Part shown: positions 35,423-43,399 of the stretch, piece by piece
Layout of the letters: each line of letters starts with the position of its first letter
Numbering within the stretch: the first letter of the stretch is position 1
NCBI RefSeq assembly: GCF_001278705.1
Contig: NZ_CP012600.1
Location: 806,190-870,189 of the forward strand
DNA from: Bacillus gobiensis
GTDB lineage: Bacteria; Bacillota; Bacilli; Bacillales; Bacillaceae
DNA length: 64,000 bases
Direction of reading: 5' to 3'
Notes under the pieces: generated by a model
Told to the model about the DNA's origin: nothing
What the model saw: the letters and a program-made list of their open reading frames with translations, nothing else
Databases searched by the model: none
Translations under genes and position numbers: made by a program

Positions 35423-35557
35423 CAGATTGATTACAAATGTCCTTAAGACCCATCCATGAAATGTGGGGACGGCCGGCAAAGTGAGATTGAATTGAAATAA
35501 TGAATTATTCCCAAGTCTAATTCATCATCCTTGTCCTGCACATCATCCTTAAATACC

Positions 35558-35586
35558 TTGCTATGTGCCGCTGCTTCTGCTATGAT
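35558..35586 (+). promoter_or_regulatory. Promoter of csp gene with long 5' UTR
   Basis: TTGCTA (35558-35563), 17 nt, TATGAT (35581-35586). Leaves a 5' UTR of about 78 nt, typical of cold-shock genes, with a hairpin AGTGC/GCACT (35640-35656) directly before the SD AGGAGG. Confidence 0.7.
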
Positions 35587-35670
35587 TAAAAGGAATTATT
35601 TTTGTTCGGTCTTAACACAGAGCAAGAGTAGTATCTAGCAGTGCGAAGAATGCACTAGGAGGAAACAACA

Positions 35671-35871
35671 ATGGAACAAGGTAAAGTAAAATGGTTTAAT
35701 GCAGAAAAAGGATTTGGATTTATTGAGCGTGAGGGTGGAGACGATGTATTCGTTCACTTCTCTGCTATTCAAAGTGATGGCTTCAAATCACTAGATGAAG
35801 GTCAAGAAGTTTCATTTGAAGTTGAGCAAGGCCAACGCGGACCTCAAGCATCTAACGTTCAAAAAATATAA
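35671..35871 (+). CDS. Cold shock protein (CspB/CspD type)
   Basis: A 66-aa OB-fold RNA chaperone with RNP1 KGFGFIE (13-19) and RNP2 VFVHFSAI (26-33). Closest in memory to B. subtilis CspB/CspD, but none of those genes lies next to queF, so the paralogue is not named. AGGAGG SD nine bases upstream; own promoter and terminator. Confidence 0.96.
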   Translation: MEQGKVKWFNAEKGFGFIEREGGDDVFVHFSAIQSDGFKSLDEGQEVSFEVEQGQRGPQASNVQKI

Positions 35872-35874
35872 GTA

Positions 35875-35900
35875 AAAAAGGCTCGGTGGAGCCTTTTTTT
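35875..35900 (+). terminator. Terminator of csp gene
   Basis: AAAGGCTC-GGTG-GAGCCTTT and T-run. Confidence 0.92.
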
Positions 35901-36193
35901 ATTTTTGCCAAAAATAAAACACCTCTATTCAGGAGGCGAATAGAGGTGCTTTCGAGTATTAGTAAAATGGTTTCAGTTCATACTAACATAATTATAATAC
36001 AATTGCCACCCTATGTTGATCGATCCGATGAAAAAGAATATGTTGTTTCATTGTAAAAAAAGCTCATAAATCTTAATAGGGCAGCATTTAAAAATAATCC
36101 ATCTTCTTAAGAGTTAGAAGAGGCGGTATTGATTTTTGCAGTTCAATAAAAAATGTTGCTCTAAATGAGGCAAAAAAGGCGGGGGATATTGTA
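35901..36193. other. Non-coding gap between csp and ykvS
   Basis: No gene. It contains the minus-strand terminator at 35920-35948 and, at about 36123-36193 on the plus strand, an open stretch reading NVALNEAKKAGDIVLDG without a start, which might be the remnant of a lost gene or chance. Confidence 0.4.
35920..35948 (-). terminator. Terminator facing ykvS, loop AGGAGGC/GCCTCCT
   Basis: CACCTCTATTC-AGGAGGC-GAATAGAGGTG, 11 perfect pairs; T-rich run only on the minus strand, so it probably ends a transcript from ykvS, although 245 nt beyond its stop. Confidence 0.65.
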
Positions 36194-36379
36194 CTAGACG
36201 GATTCTTTAATAATTTTATAATTTTTATGGTTAACTACCGTTAAGGAATCAAGCTCCAAATCTCTATAATTATCCATAATGGTTACATCGACTATAACCG
36301 AATTTTCATTTACTTTTTCAACTACTCCAGTCATTCCGTTTTTAAATTCAATCACGTTACCCACTTTTGCAATTTTCAT
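36194..36379 (-). CDS. ykvS: Small conserved protein YkvS (DUF2187)
   Basis: A 61-aa KOW-like beta protein (KVGNVIEFKNGMTGVVEKVNENSVIVD...). Start at ATG 36379 with AAGGAG upstream; the longer frame lacks an SD. Length and sequence match B. subtilis YkvS. Function unknown; the fold suggests nucleic-acid or protein binding (inference). Confidence 0.88.
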   Translation of the reverse strand: MKIAKVGNVIEFKNGMTGVVEKVNENSVIVDVTIMDNYRDLELDSLTVVNHKNYKIIKESV

Positions 36380-36529
36380 TGATATCACTCCTTGAATATA
36401 AATCAACCCTATTGAACGTATTTTGCAATATTTTGTCTTAGTTGTAAAGGAAAAACTCTGGATGTGCAAAGCTAATTAGATTGTTCAAGTCAATATCAGG
36501 TGTTATATTAATTTCTTGGAGGGATGTAA

Positions 36530-36727
36530 ATGGATCGTGAAATGGCGGTTTTTCAGCTTGAAAAACTGCGAATAAGAGAAGTGGAGCAGCTGTATATTGA
36601 AAAAGATGATTTTCTCTCCTTTCGAGAGGTGCTTATTGAACAGCCCGATTTCCAGCAATTCCGGGGAATTGCCCGGCATGGCGGTCATATCGTATTTGAG
36701 TATCATGTGGACTCGAAAATAGATTAG
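36530..36727 (+). CDS. Unknown 65-aa protein
   Basis: ATG with TGGAGGG upstream. The product is a charged helical protein (MDREMAVFQLEKLRIREVEQLY) with a C-terminal beta-like tail (GIARHGGHIVFEYHV). Not recognised. A very strong terminator begins at its stop codon, supporting a real monocistronic gene. Divergent from ykvS. Confidence 0.65.
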   Translation: MDREMAVFQLEKLRIREVEQLYIEKDDFLSFREVLIEQPDFQQFRGIARHGGHIVFEYHVDSKID

Positions 36728-36750
36728 GGGGGGATCTTCCCCCCTAATTT
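36724..36750 (+). terminator. Terminator after the 65-aa gene
   Basis: TTAGGGGGG-GATCTT-CCCCCCTAA followed by TTTGCTTT. Confidence 0.85.
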
Positions 36751-36858
36751 GCTTTATGATAAGTTCACATCCTCTAGCAAAGTCAGGCATGATATTTCAC
36801 GCAAGTGGAATAGATCTCCATCTGCGTGTTCCCGAAGTATCTGCTTGCTGAAATAAGT

Positions 36859-37332
36859 TTATTTTTGTTTTCTTTTTATGCCAAGCTTTTTTAAAGCCTG
36901 TTTTCTCCACGATTTGACTGCGGCGACCGAGCAATTGTTCCTTTCAGCGATTTCTTGCAGTGTTTCTCCGCGAATTGCGGAAAAAAGCCATTTCTTTTGA
37001 AGGTCTGTCAGCTTTTTTTCTTCTGCTTTTCTTTCCCACTCATCGACTAGTTCGATAAATGGCGTCTCATAATATGACGCAGCTACTTCTTTATACTCAT
37101 TTCTTTCCTCGTGCTTTCTCCTTCTTTTCAATTCATTGATCAGCTTTCCGCGAACCGATGCAAATGCAAAGGAAGAAAAGTTTCCTTTTTTCGGATCAAA
37201 AGCAATCGTGCACTCCCAAAGTGCGATATAGGCAATTTGAATATATTCGTCTCTGTCTTTATAAATGTTCAAATGCTTTAACAGGTAAAAAATCATTCTC
37301 TCATGGTCTTTTAAAATCTGCTCATACGTCAA
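36859..37332 (-). CDS. Orphan sigma-70 family factor
   Basis: A 157-aa short sigma factor. Region 2 spans about 1-75 (ERMIFYLLKHL, DEYIQIAYIALWECTIAFDP, FSSFAFASVRGKLINELKRRR) and region 4 about 105-155 with the HTH TLQEIAERNNCSVAAVKSWRKQAL. There is no region 1.1, no region 3 and no C-terminal extension. It resembles the SigI/Xpf/YvrI-like short sigma proteins rather than a classic ECF. No anti-sigma gene is adjacent; the divergent neighbour is a germinant receptor operon. I cannot name it or its regulon. SD is weak. Confidence 0.8.
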   Translation of the reverse strand: MTYEQILKDHERMIFYLLKHLNIYKDRDEYIQIAYIALWECTIAFDPKKGNFSSFAFASVRGKLINELKRRRKHEERNEYKEVAASYYETPFIELVDEWERKAEEKKLTDLQKKWLFSAIRGETLQEIAERNNCSVAAVKSWRKQALKKLGIKRKQK

Positions 37333-37529
37333 TTTGTAATGCCTCTCTTATGAGAAGCGCGCTTCTATCAATTCCGCGGTAAATTTATTGTAGGGCGGAT
37401 AGGATTAAAGTTAAAAAGACGTTATTGAAGAGGAAAATCGATTTTTTACAGGAAAACGTCAATTTCCCTCTGAAAAATTATCAATTAACTGCTTGTCAAT
37501 ACTGCAAAATTTCCTTTTAGCCCCTATTT

Positions 37530-37558
37530 GCATAATCTCGTTTTTTTTACGCAATCTA
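37530..37558 (+). promoter_or_regulatory. SigG-like promoter of the ger operon
   Basis: GCATA (37530-37534), 17-nt spacer, CAATCTA (37552-37558), close to the forespore SigG consensus GHATR/CATNHTA. Germinant receptor operons are SigG-dependent in B. subtilis. Confidence 0.6.
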
Positions 37559-37587
37559 AGCAAAAAGTGGGGGGAGGGATACTTGTA

Positions 37588-39066
37588 TTGAGATATGAAA
37601 ATGGCGAGAAAAAGCCAAACATGATTGAAATGATGACTAATTTAAAAAATTCCACTGATTTTTTACAGATGGTAATTCACGGGAAAGATATCCGGTTTTG
37701 GTTAAGCTATTATCGGACAATGGTTGATCCGGCCGTTTTAGAAAAATTAATTCTAACCCCTCTTTCCCACAAAGAGTGGAGCTCGCTTGAAGACATTTCA
37801 AAGATTGTTCCTATTGAGGATATAGTCATTACGATAGATACCGATATGATTAAGCAAAAAGCACTCGGAGGATATATTATTATCGCCTTGACTGAATACG
37901 GGTCACCTGCAGCTGTTATTAAAGCGCCTGTGTCCAATAACCGAAGTGTTACATTGCCAGAGGTTGAATTCAGTGTAATCGGACCGAAAGAATCGTTTGT
38001 CGAAGCACTTGACACAAACATAAACCTCATAAGAAAAAGATTGGCGACAAGTGAATTGCAGGTGATAGAAACACAAGTCGGCAATCTTTCCTCTACAAAA
38101 ATAGCAGTAATGTATATTGAAGGGATAGCAGACCCAGATAATGTACAAACCGTTTGGCAGCGGCTGAATGATATAGATTTTGATTTGATTAATGACAGCT
38201 CGATGATTACCCAGCTGATAAGCGATAATAAATATTCTCCCTTTCCGCAGCTTTTGGATACAGAGAGACCGGACAGAATTGCGGCGGCGCTCGCCGAAGG
38301 GAAAGTGTCCATTGCAGTCAATGGTTCTCCCCAGTTATTAATAGGGCCGACGACATTTGTCGAGTTTTTTGCTGCGTTCGATGACTACTATTACAACTGG
38401 ATTGTCGCATCGTTTTTTCGTATCGTCAGGTTATTTTCTGTCACATTTTCGATATTGATCACACCTGTCTATGTTGCTGTGCTCAATTATCATTACGAAC
38501 TTGTTCCGAGAGATTTGCTTAATACGGTCATTACTTCGAGGAGAGATGTACCGTTCCCGCCGATTCTTGAAGCGATTTTTTTAGAATTGACGATCGAGCT
38601 GCTTCGTGAAGCGGGGGCAAGACTCCCGACCAAAGTCGGGCAGACGATCGGTATCGTGGGCGGTATTGTTATCGGAACGGCATCGGTTGAAGCTGGTCTC
38701 ACGAGCAATATTTTATTGATCGTAGTAGCGTTAACCGCTCTTGCATCCTTCACAACACCCGTTTATAACATGGGCAATACCATTCGCATTTTGCGTTTTC
38801 CATTACTCTTATTAGCCAATCAATACGGCCTCCTCGGGATTGTCTACGGACTAAGTTTTCTAATGGTTCATTTGCTGAAATTGACGTCATTGGGGAGACC
38901 GTACCTTGAGCCGATTTTTCCAATGCGGCCTAACGATATTAAGGATGCGATTTTTAGAGCGCCGTTTTCAAAAATGTATAAGCGTCCTGTATTTTTGCGG
39001 CCGCAAAGAATCGGAAAGTTTAATATAGCAAATGTGAAGAAAAAAAATGACGGTAATCAGAAATAG
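37588..39066 (+). CDS. GerA-family germinant receptor, A subunit
   Basis: Spore inner-membrane receptor subunit that senses nutrient germinants. TTG 37588 is taken as start (GGGAGGG nine bases upstream), 492 aa. The GerA layout is present: a cytoplasmic N-terminal domain in two parts (about 1-270), then five or so TM helices (about 280-450) with the conserved VPRDLLNTVITSRRDVPFPPILEAIFLELTIELLREAG-type segment (PFPPILEA..LREAG). Sequence is nearer YndD-type than GerAA by impression. First gene of an ABC operon not present at this site in B. subtilis. Confidence 0.9.
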   Translation: MRYENGEKKPNMIEMMTNLKNSTDFLQMVIHGKDIRFWLSYYRTMVDPAVLEKLILTPLSHKEWSSLEDISKIVPIEDIVITIDTDMIKQKALGGYIIIALTEYGSPAAVIKAPVSNNRSVTLPEVEFSVIGPKESFVEALDTNINLIRKRLATSELQVIETQVGNLSSTKIAVMYIEGIADPDNVQTVWQRLNDIDFDLINDSSMITQLISDNKYSPFPQLLDTERPDRIAAALAEGKVSIAVNGSPQLLIGPTTFVEFFAAFDDYYYNWIVASFFRIVRLFSVTFSILITPVYVAVLNYHYELVPRDLLNTVITSRRDVPFPPILEAIFLELTIELLREAGARLPTKVGQTIGIVGGIVIGTASVEAGLTSNILLIVVALTALASFTTPVYNMGNTIRILRFPLLLLANQYGLLGIVYGLSFLMVHLLKLTSLGRPYLEPIFPMRPNDIKDAIFRAPFSKMYKRPVFLRPQRIGKFNIANVKKKNDGNQK

Positions 39067-39079
39067 GAGGTGCGAAAAA

Positions 39080-40168
39080 ATGCCCAAAGTGTCTGAAAAG
39101 TTTCAAGTATCGCCGTACTTTGTGTTTTTCTTGATCCATGGCATGCAATATGGTGTTGGGATTCTTGGGTTTCAACGACTTATCGCAAAGCATGCTAAAC
39201 ATGATGCTTGGATATCTGTTTTGATCGCAGGCATTATGACGCACCTTATTGTCTGGCTTATTTATCGGCTTTTCGAAAACTCGAATGGTAATAATATTCT
39301 GTCTGTCCATAATCAAATCGCGGGAGTACGACTAGGGTCGGTCTTTACGTTTTTGCTGAGCATTTACTTTATCGCGCAGGCAGTTAATGTATTGCGGACT
39401 TATGTTGAAGTCACTCAGGTGTGGATGTTTGCCACAATAAACACGAATATTTTTTCATTCTTATTGCTTGTGCTAGTCCTCTATGCTGTGCTTGGGGGAT
39501 TTCGTGTCGTGACGGGAATTTGTTTTTTAGGAGTCGTTATTCCAAGTTTTTTACTTCTTACTTTTTTAAGCACAATTGAATTTGGTGTCTTTGGGCGGTT
39601 TTATCCGGTGTTGAATGTTCCCTTAGTGGATATATTGCTTGGTGCAAAACAAATGTCTCTATCAGTTCTCGGCTTTGAAGCGCTGTTAGTCTACTTTCCA
39701 TTTATTAAAAATCCGAAAAAATCCGAACCGTGGGCTCATGCGTCTCTTCTTTTTACTACTGTTGTTTATTTGGTATGGATGGCTTCAGCCATTATTTTCT
39801 TTAGTACAGCGCAGCTTGAAAAAAATATTTGGGCGACTCTTTCGATTTGGAAAGTCATTGAGCTTCCTTTCGTCGAGCGGTTCGAATACATCGGGATTGC
39901 CGCGTGGTGCCTTGTGATATTGCCTAATCTCTGCTTAGGCGTTTGGTGTGCAAGCCGTTTATGGAGAGAGCTGTTTCACATCGAGCAGAAAAATGCTGTT
40001 TATATCATTTTAGCAATCATTTTTCTCAGTTTGTATAGTTTAAATTCCAGGGAGATAGTTAATCAATTTAATACCATTTTAGGAAATGTAGGTTTCTATT
40101 TTTTGATCTCTTATATTCCTTTATTGTTTATTCTGCAGATTTTAGCGAGAAAATGGAGGGGGGCATAA
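39080..40168 (+). CDS. GerA-family germinant receptor, B subunit
   Basis: Ten-TM APC-fold subunit (GerAB/spore germination permease family, YndE-like), which binds the amino-acid germinant in characterised receptors. ATG 39080 with TAGGAGGTG six bases upstream, 362 aa; the first ATG at 39047 lies inside the A gene and lacks an SD. It starts 13 nt after the A subunit. Confidence 0.9.
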   Translation: MPKVSEKFQVSPYFVFFLIHGMQYGVGILGFQRLIAKHAKHDAWISVLIAGIMTHLIVWLIYRLFENSNGNNILSVHNQIAGVRLGSVFTFLLSIYFIAQAVNVLRTYVEVTQVWMFATINTNIFSFLLLVLVLYAVLGGFRVVTGICFLGVVIPSFLLLTFLSTIEFGVFGRFYPVLNVPLVDILLGAKQMSLSVLGFEALLVYFPFIKNPKKSEPWAHASLLFTTVVYLVWMASAIIFFSTAQLEKNIWATLSIWKVIELPFVERFEYIGIAAWCLVILPNLCLGVWCASRLWRELFHIEQKNAVYIILAIIFLSLYSLNSREIVNQFNTILGNVGFYFLISYIPLLFILQILARKWRGA

Positions 40169-40170
40169 TA

Positions 40171-41235
40171 ATGAAGTATATCGTTATTATCGTCAGCCTA
40201 TGTCTTTTGCTAATTTCAGGTGTGCAAAAAATGACACTTGACGATCTTTCGTTGATTCAAGGCTTGGGCTTTGATCCGTATGAGCCGGGATTGATTAAAG
40301 GTATAGCTGTCAGTCCGATTTATGAAAAAGATCAGCCTGTAAAAGATGATATTCTTACTGCGGTATCAGATATCAGCCGGGACATTATCAGTGATTTGGA
40401 AAAACAATCCGATTCTCCGCTGGGCAGAGGAAAGCTTACAACAGTCATCTTTAACAAAGTATTGGCTGAACGGGGGATTTCTGAGCAGATTGATGCACTG
40501 CAGCGTGACCCGAAAGTAGGTTCGCGAATATACCTGGCCATAAGCAGAAATAAAGCGGAAGAGGTGCTGTCAAAATATTATGGCCGCAAGGGGACTCCGT
40601 ATTTTATATCTTCCATGATCGAGCAAAATATTGAATATGGGGACTTGCCAAGAACGAATTTGCATGTATTTTTATTTTTACTTAATTTGACAGGCGGTGA
40701 CGTCTATCTTCCGATTCTTTCTCTCAACCGCAAGGATTCAATTGAAATAGACGGACTGGCATTATTCAAAGGTCAAACTATGATAGGAGAGATCGGAAGG
40801 GACCATCTTTTCTTTTTTAAGTTATTGACCGACGGCCATGTGAAAGGCGAACATACTGTAACTCTTAAAGAAAAAACAAAAGCAGCTATCAGGAGCATTG
40901 CTTCAAAAAGAACTTTTTCACTGATAAATAATGATATTCATGATGTGAAATATACGATAAAAGTAACGGGGATTATAGAGGAATATACCGGGAATAAACT
41001 GGATAGGAAAAAATTGAAGGGAATTGAAAGGAAGTTTGAAAAAGATATAAAGAATAAGTGTACTGAGCTTATTCATACGTTCAGAGACTTGAAAATTGAT
41101 CCTTTAGCTATTTCAGAGCAAATCGAATGGAAAACAGGACACTACAATAAAGAGGACTTATACAGAGATTACGATCAGCTTAAAGTGGACTTCGATGTTG
41201 ATGTAAATATAACACAATCAGGTGTCATTGAATAA
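40171..41235 (+). CDS. GerA-family germinant receptor, C subunit lacking lipobox Cys
   Basis: GerC-type subunit (YndF-like), normally a lipoprotein on the outer face of the spore inner membrane. ATG 40171 with GGAGGGG, 354 aa. The hydrophobic N terminus runs to LLLISG, but the expected lipidated Cys is Val (ISGVQKMTLDDL where relatives have GCWD...). The only Cys (C11) lies inside the hydrophobic core with Leu before it and cannot be a lipobox. The remaining three-domain GerC body (SPIYEK, GRGKLTTVIFNKVLAERGI, EQNIEYG) looks intact. Lipid anchoring is probably lost. Confidence 0.88.
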   Translation: MKYIVIIVSLCLLLISGVQKMTLDDLSLIQGLGFDPYEPGLIKGIAVSPIYEKDQPVKDDILTAVSDISRDIISDLEKQSDSPLGRGKLTTVIFNKVLAERGISEQIDALQRDPKVGSRIYLAISRNKAEEVLSKYYGRKGTPYFISSMIEQNIEYGDLPRTNLHVFLFLLNLTGGDVYLPILSLNRKDSIEIDGLALFKGQTMIGEIGRDHLFFFKLLTDGHVKGEHTVTLKEKTKAAIRSIASKRTFSLINNDIHDVKYTIKVTGIIEEYTGNKLDRKKLKGIERKFEKDIKNKCTELIHTFRDLKIDPLAISEQIEWKTGHYNKEDLYRDYDQLKVDFDVDVNITQSGVIE

Positions 41236-41296
41236 CAAATACCCACGAATTTGAGAAGATTTGTAATTGTTCTTTAAATATAAAATAAATTTATAT

Positions 41297-41331
41297 CTTG
41301 TCTCATATGATATTACGAATCACGAGACAAG
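41297..41331 (+). promoter_or_regulatory. Inverted repeat overlapping ykvU SD
   Basis: CTTGTCTC (41297-41304) and GAGACAAG (41324-41331) are perfectly complementary; the 3' arm runs into the SD AAGGAG (41329-41334). In RNA this would partly mask the ribosome site. Confidence 0.4.
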
Positions 41332-41341
41332 GAGCGTCCAT

Positions 41342-42679
41342 ATGAATCGATTTGCAAAGGGAGTATTACTGTTATCAATTGCAGCATTTTTTGGAGAATG
41401 TCTGGAATTTTTCATTAACATTATATTGGCAAGAGAACTTGGAGAGCATGGGATGGGCTTGTACATGAGCATCTTGCCGACCATTATACTTCTAGTGGTT
41501 ATTTCTAGTTTGGAGCTGCCAATATCAATTGCTAAATTTATTGCAGAATCTGAACAGAAGCTTCACGCAAGCATGCTGAGGCATGCGTTCCGATTAACCG
41601 TTTTGTATACAAGCATATCTACAGTTGTCGCAATTGTGGCCCTTCCTTTGATACCGGTTTTTGATCATTATCATCCGTTAATAAAAGGATTGGTGATCGC
41701 ACTTATTCCGACAATTGCATTTAGCTCGATCGCCAGGGGCTATTTTATGGGCGTCCAGCAAATGGGCAGAATCGCAATCTCGAACCTGCTAAGAAAAACG
41801 ATACAGCTGTTTTGCTTGTTTCTCATTTTTTCCTGGTTCTCATTTGAGGACGATACTTCTGTGCTTATTTCATTATGTGTGCTGGTACTAAGTGAAGTAG
41901 TGGTTCTCATTTACCTGTATTCTCAATATGTCATCAAAAAAAGGACGCTGCAAAAGAACCAAAAAATTTATCTTCGCGGGAAGGACGTAAGAAAAAGACT
42001 GCTTTCGGTTTCGATCCCCACGACAGGATTGAGAATTTTTCACGCTGTCATGAATGCGATTGAACCGTTCTTAGTTAAGGCTGCCCTGTTAGCAGGCGGT
42101 GTAGCCGGTACATCAACGATCGACCAGTACGGCATGCTTGCCGGTGTTGCGTTGACGATTGGCTTTTTCCCGGCATTTATCGGCCATGCCCTGCTGACAG
42201 TATTGATCCCAAGCATATCCGAAGCCTATTCCAGAAGAGAATATGCCAAAGTAATTCAGAGGCTTAGACAGGCTGTTTTTATCACACTGGGCTATGGCGT
42301 TCCTGCTGTATGGGTCATGTACCAATTTGCTGAACCTTTGACTCATTTATTTTTCGATTCCCCGGAAGCATCGGTTTATTTACAGCTTTTATGGCCGTAT
42401 TTTCTCTTTCACTTTTTTGTCATGCCGTTTCAAGCCTGTTTAATCGGGATGGGGCTCGTAAAAGACGCGTTTTATCATAACGTCTGGGCTTCCGTTATAT
42501 CATTCCTAATGATGTATTTTCTTGGTTCGATGAGCGAGTTTCAAATGACAGGCATTATTTTAGGCATGAATATGGGAGTCATTCTTTTAACCAGCATGCA
42601 TTATTTGACGATATGCAAAGAGTTGAATATGACGATCTTTATGATGGATAAGCCAAATGCTGCAGCAAATAAAATATGA
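41342..42679 (+). CDS. ykvU: SpoVB/MurJ-like flippase family protein YkvU
   Basis: Polysaccharide-biosynthesis/MOP superfamily membrane protein with about 12-14 TM helices, related to SpoVB; in B. subtilis it is made in the mother cell and targets the forespore. ATG 41342 with AAGGAGCG gives 445 aa, exactly the B. subtilis length. It precedes stoA by 52 nt, suggesting a ykvU-stoA operon for cortex-related work. Transported lipid-linked substrate unknown. Confidence 0.92.
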   Translation: MNRFAKGVLLLSIAAFFGECLEFFINIILARELGEHGMGLYMSILPTIILLVVISSLELPISIAKFIAESEQKLHASMLRHAFRLTVLYTSISTVVAIVALPLIPVFDHYHPLIKGLVIALIPTIAFSSIARGYFMGVQQMGRIAISNLLRKTIQLFCLFLIFSWFSFEDDTSVLISLCVLVLSEVVVLIYLYSQYVIKKRTLQKNQKIYLRGKDVRKRLLSVSIPTTGLRIFHAVMNAIEPFLVKAALLAGGVAGTSTIDQYGMLAGVALTIGFFPAFIGHALLTVLIPSISEAYSRREYAKVIQRLRQAVFITLGYGVPAVWVMYQFAEPLTHLFFDSPEASVYLQLLWPYFLFHFFVMPFQACLIGMGLVKDAFYHNVWASVISFLMMYFLGSMSEFQMTGIILGMNMGVILLTSMHYLTICKELNMTIFMMDKPNAAANKI

Positions 42680-42731
42680 GTGCGATTCGGTATCCTGGGT
42701 AAGATAAAAAATAAAAGGAGTAGCTATTGCT

Positions 42732-43214
42732 ATGCTCAATCGACTGATCGCCGCACTCACATGTATTCCCTTGCTCTTTCTTATCAGTTGGCCCGTCGAA
42801 GCAGCACAGGCTGAAATACATGCAACTACGATTGACGGGGGAAAAATGATCATCCCCGAAAAAGGAAAGAAAACTGCTGTGCATTTTTGGACATCGTGGT
42901 GTCCGCCATGCAAAGAAGAGCTGCCTCAATTTCAAAAATTCTATGAGGAGAATAAAAATCGTACTCAGCTGATTACAGTCAATTTAACCTCACAGGAAAA
43001 GAGCAAGGAGTCTGTAAGCAGATTTTTAAAAGAGTATCATCTTACTCTGCCGGTTGTCTTAGATCCGGATGGAAGGTTCATGAATTTGTACCGAATTGTC
43101 ACCATTCCAACGACTTATTTATATAATGAAGATGGAAAGCTTGAAAATGTGATTGTCGGTCCTATGACGTCGGATCAACTGCACAGCTGGTCAGCAAAAA
43201 AAATCCCAAGATAA
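42732..43214 (+). CDS. stoA: Sporulation thiol-disulfide oxidoreductase StoA
   Basis: Membrane-anchored thioredoxin-like protein needed for spore cortex synthesis, keeping proteins such as SpoVD reduced. 160 aa: N-terminal TM/signal anchor (about 4-24), then a thioredoxin fold with redox pair C57-P-P-C60 (WTSWCPPCKEE) and cis-Pro segment VTIPTTYL. AAAGGAG precedes ATG. Directly after ykvU as in B. subtilis. Confidence 0.94.
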   Translation: MLNRLIAALTCIPLLFLISWPVEAAQAEIHATTIDGGKMIIPEKGKKTAVHFWTSWCPPCKEELPQFQKFYEENKNRTQLITVNLTSQEKSKESVSRFLKEYHLTLPVVLDPDGRFMNLYRIVTIPTTYLYNEDGKLENVIVGPMTSDQLHSWSAKKIPR

Positions 43215-43223
43215 GAGTTGTTT

Positions 43224-43275
43224 AAAAGCTCACTTTTATTAAGCCGTAGAGGCAGATGAAAGTGAGCTTTTATTA
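43224..43275 (+). terminator. Terminator of ykvU-stoA
   Basis: AAAAGCTCACTTT / AAAGTGAGCTTTT with a 22-nt loop, followed by TATTATT. Confidence 0.7.
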
Positions 43276-43299
43276 TTAATAATTATTATCAATTAGTAA

Positions 43300-43338
43300 T
43301 TGTAATAATTATCACTTGAAAATAAATGGAGATATGAT
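43300..43338 (+). promoter_or_regulatory. PerR-like box and promoter of zosA
   Basis: TTGTAATAATTATCA (43300-43314) matches the Per box TTATAATNATTATAA at 13 of 15 positions. It overlaps a TTATCA -35 (43309-43314), 18 nt before TATGAT (43333-43338). PerR control of zosA is known in B. subtilis. Confidence 0.75.
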
Positions 43339-43399
43339 AAACTTTAAGTATTCCTTAAACGATAACAAAGATTCACTTTATTTAAAGGGGGTACTGGGT

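Noticed and set aside
37710..38321. 203-aa frame antisense to the ger A subunit
   Set aside because: Serine/isoleucine-rich shadow translation, no SD.
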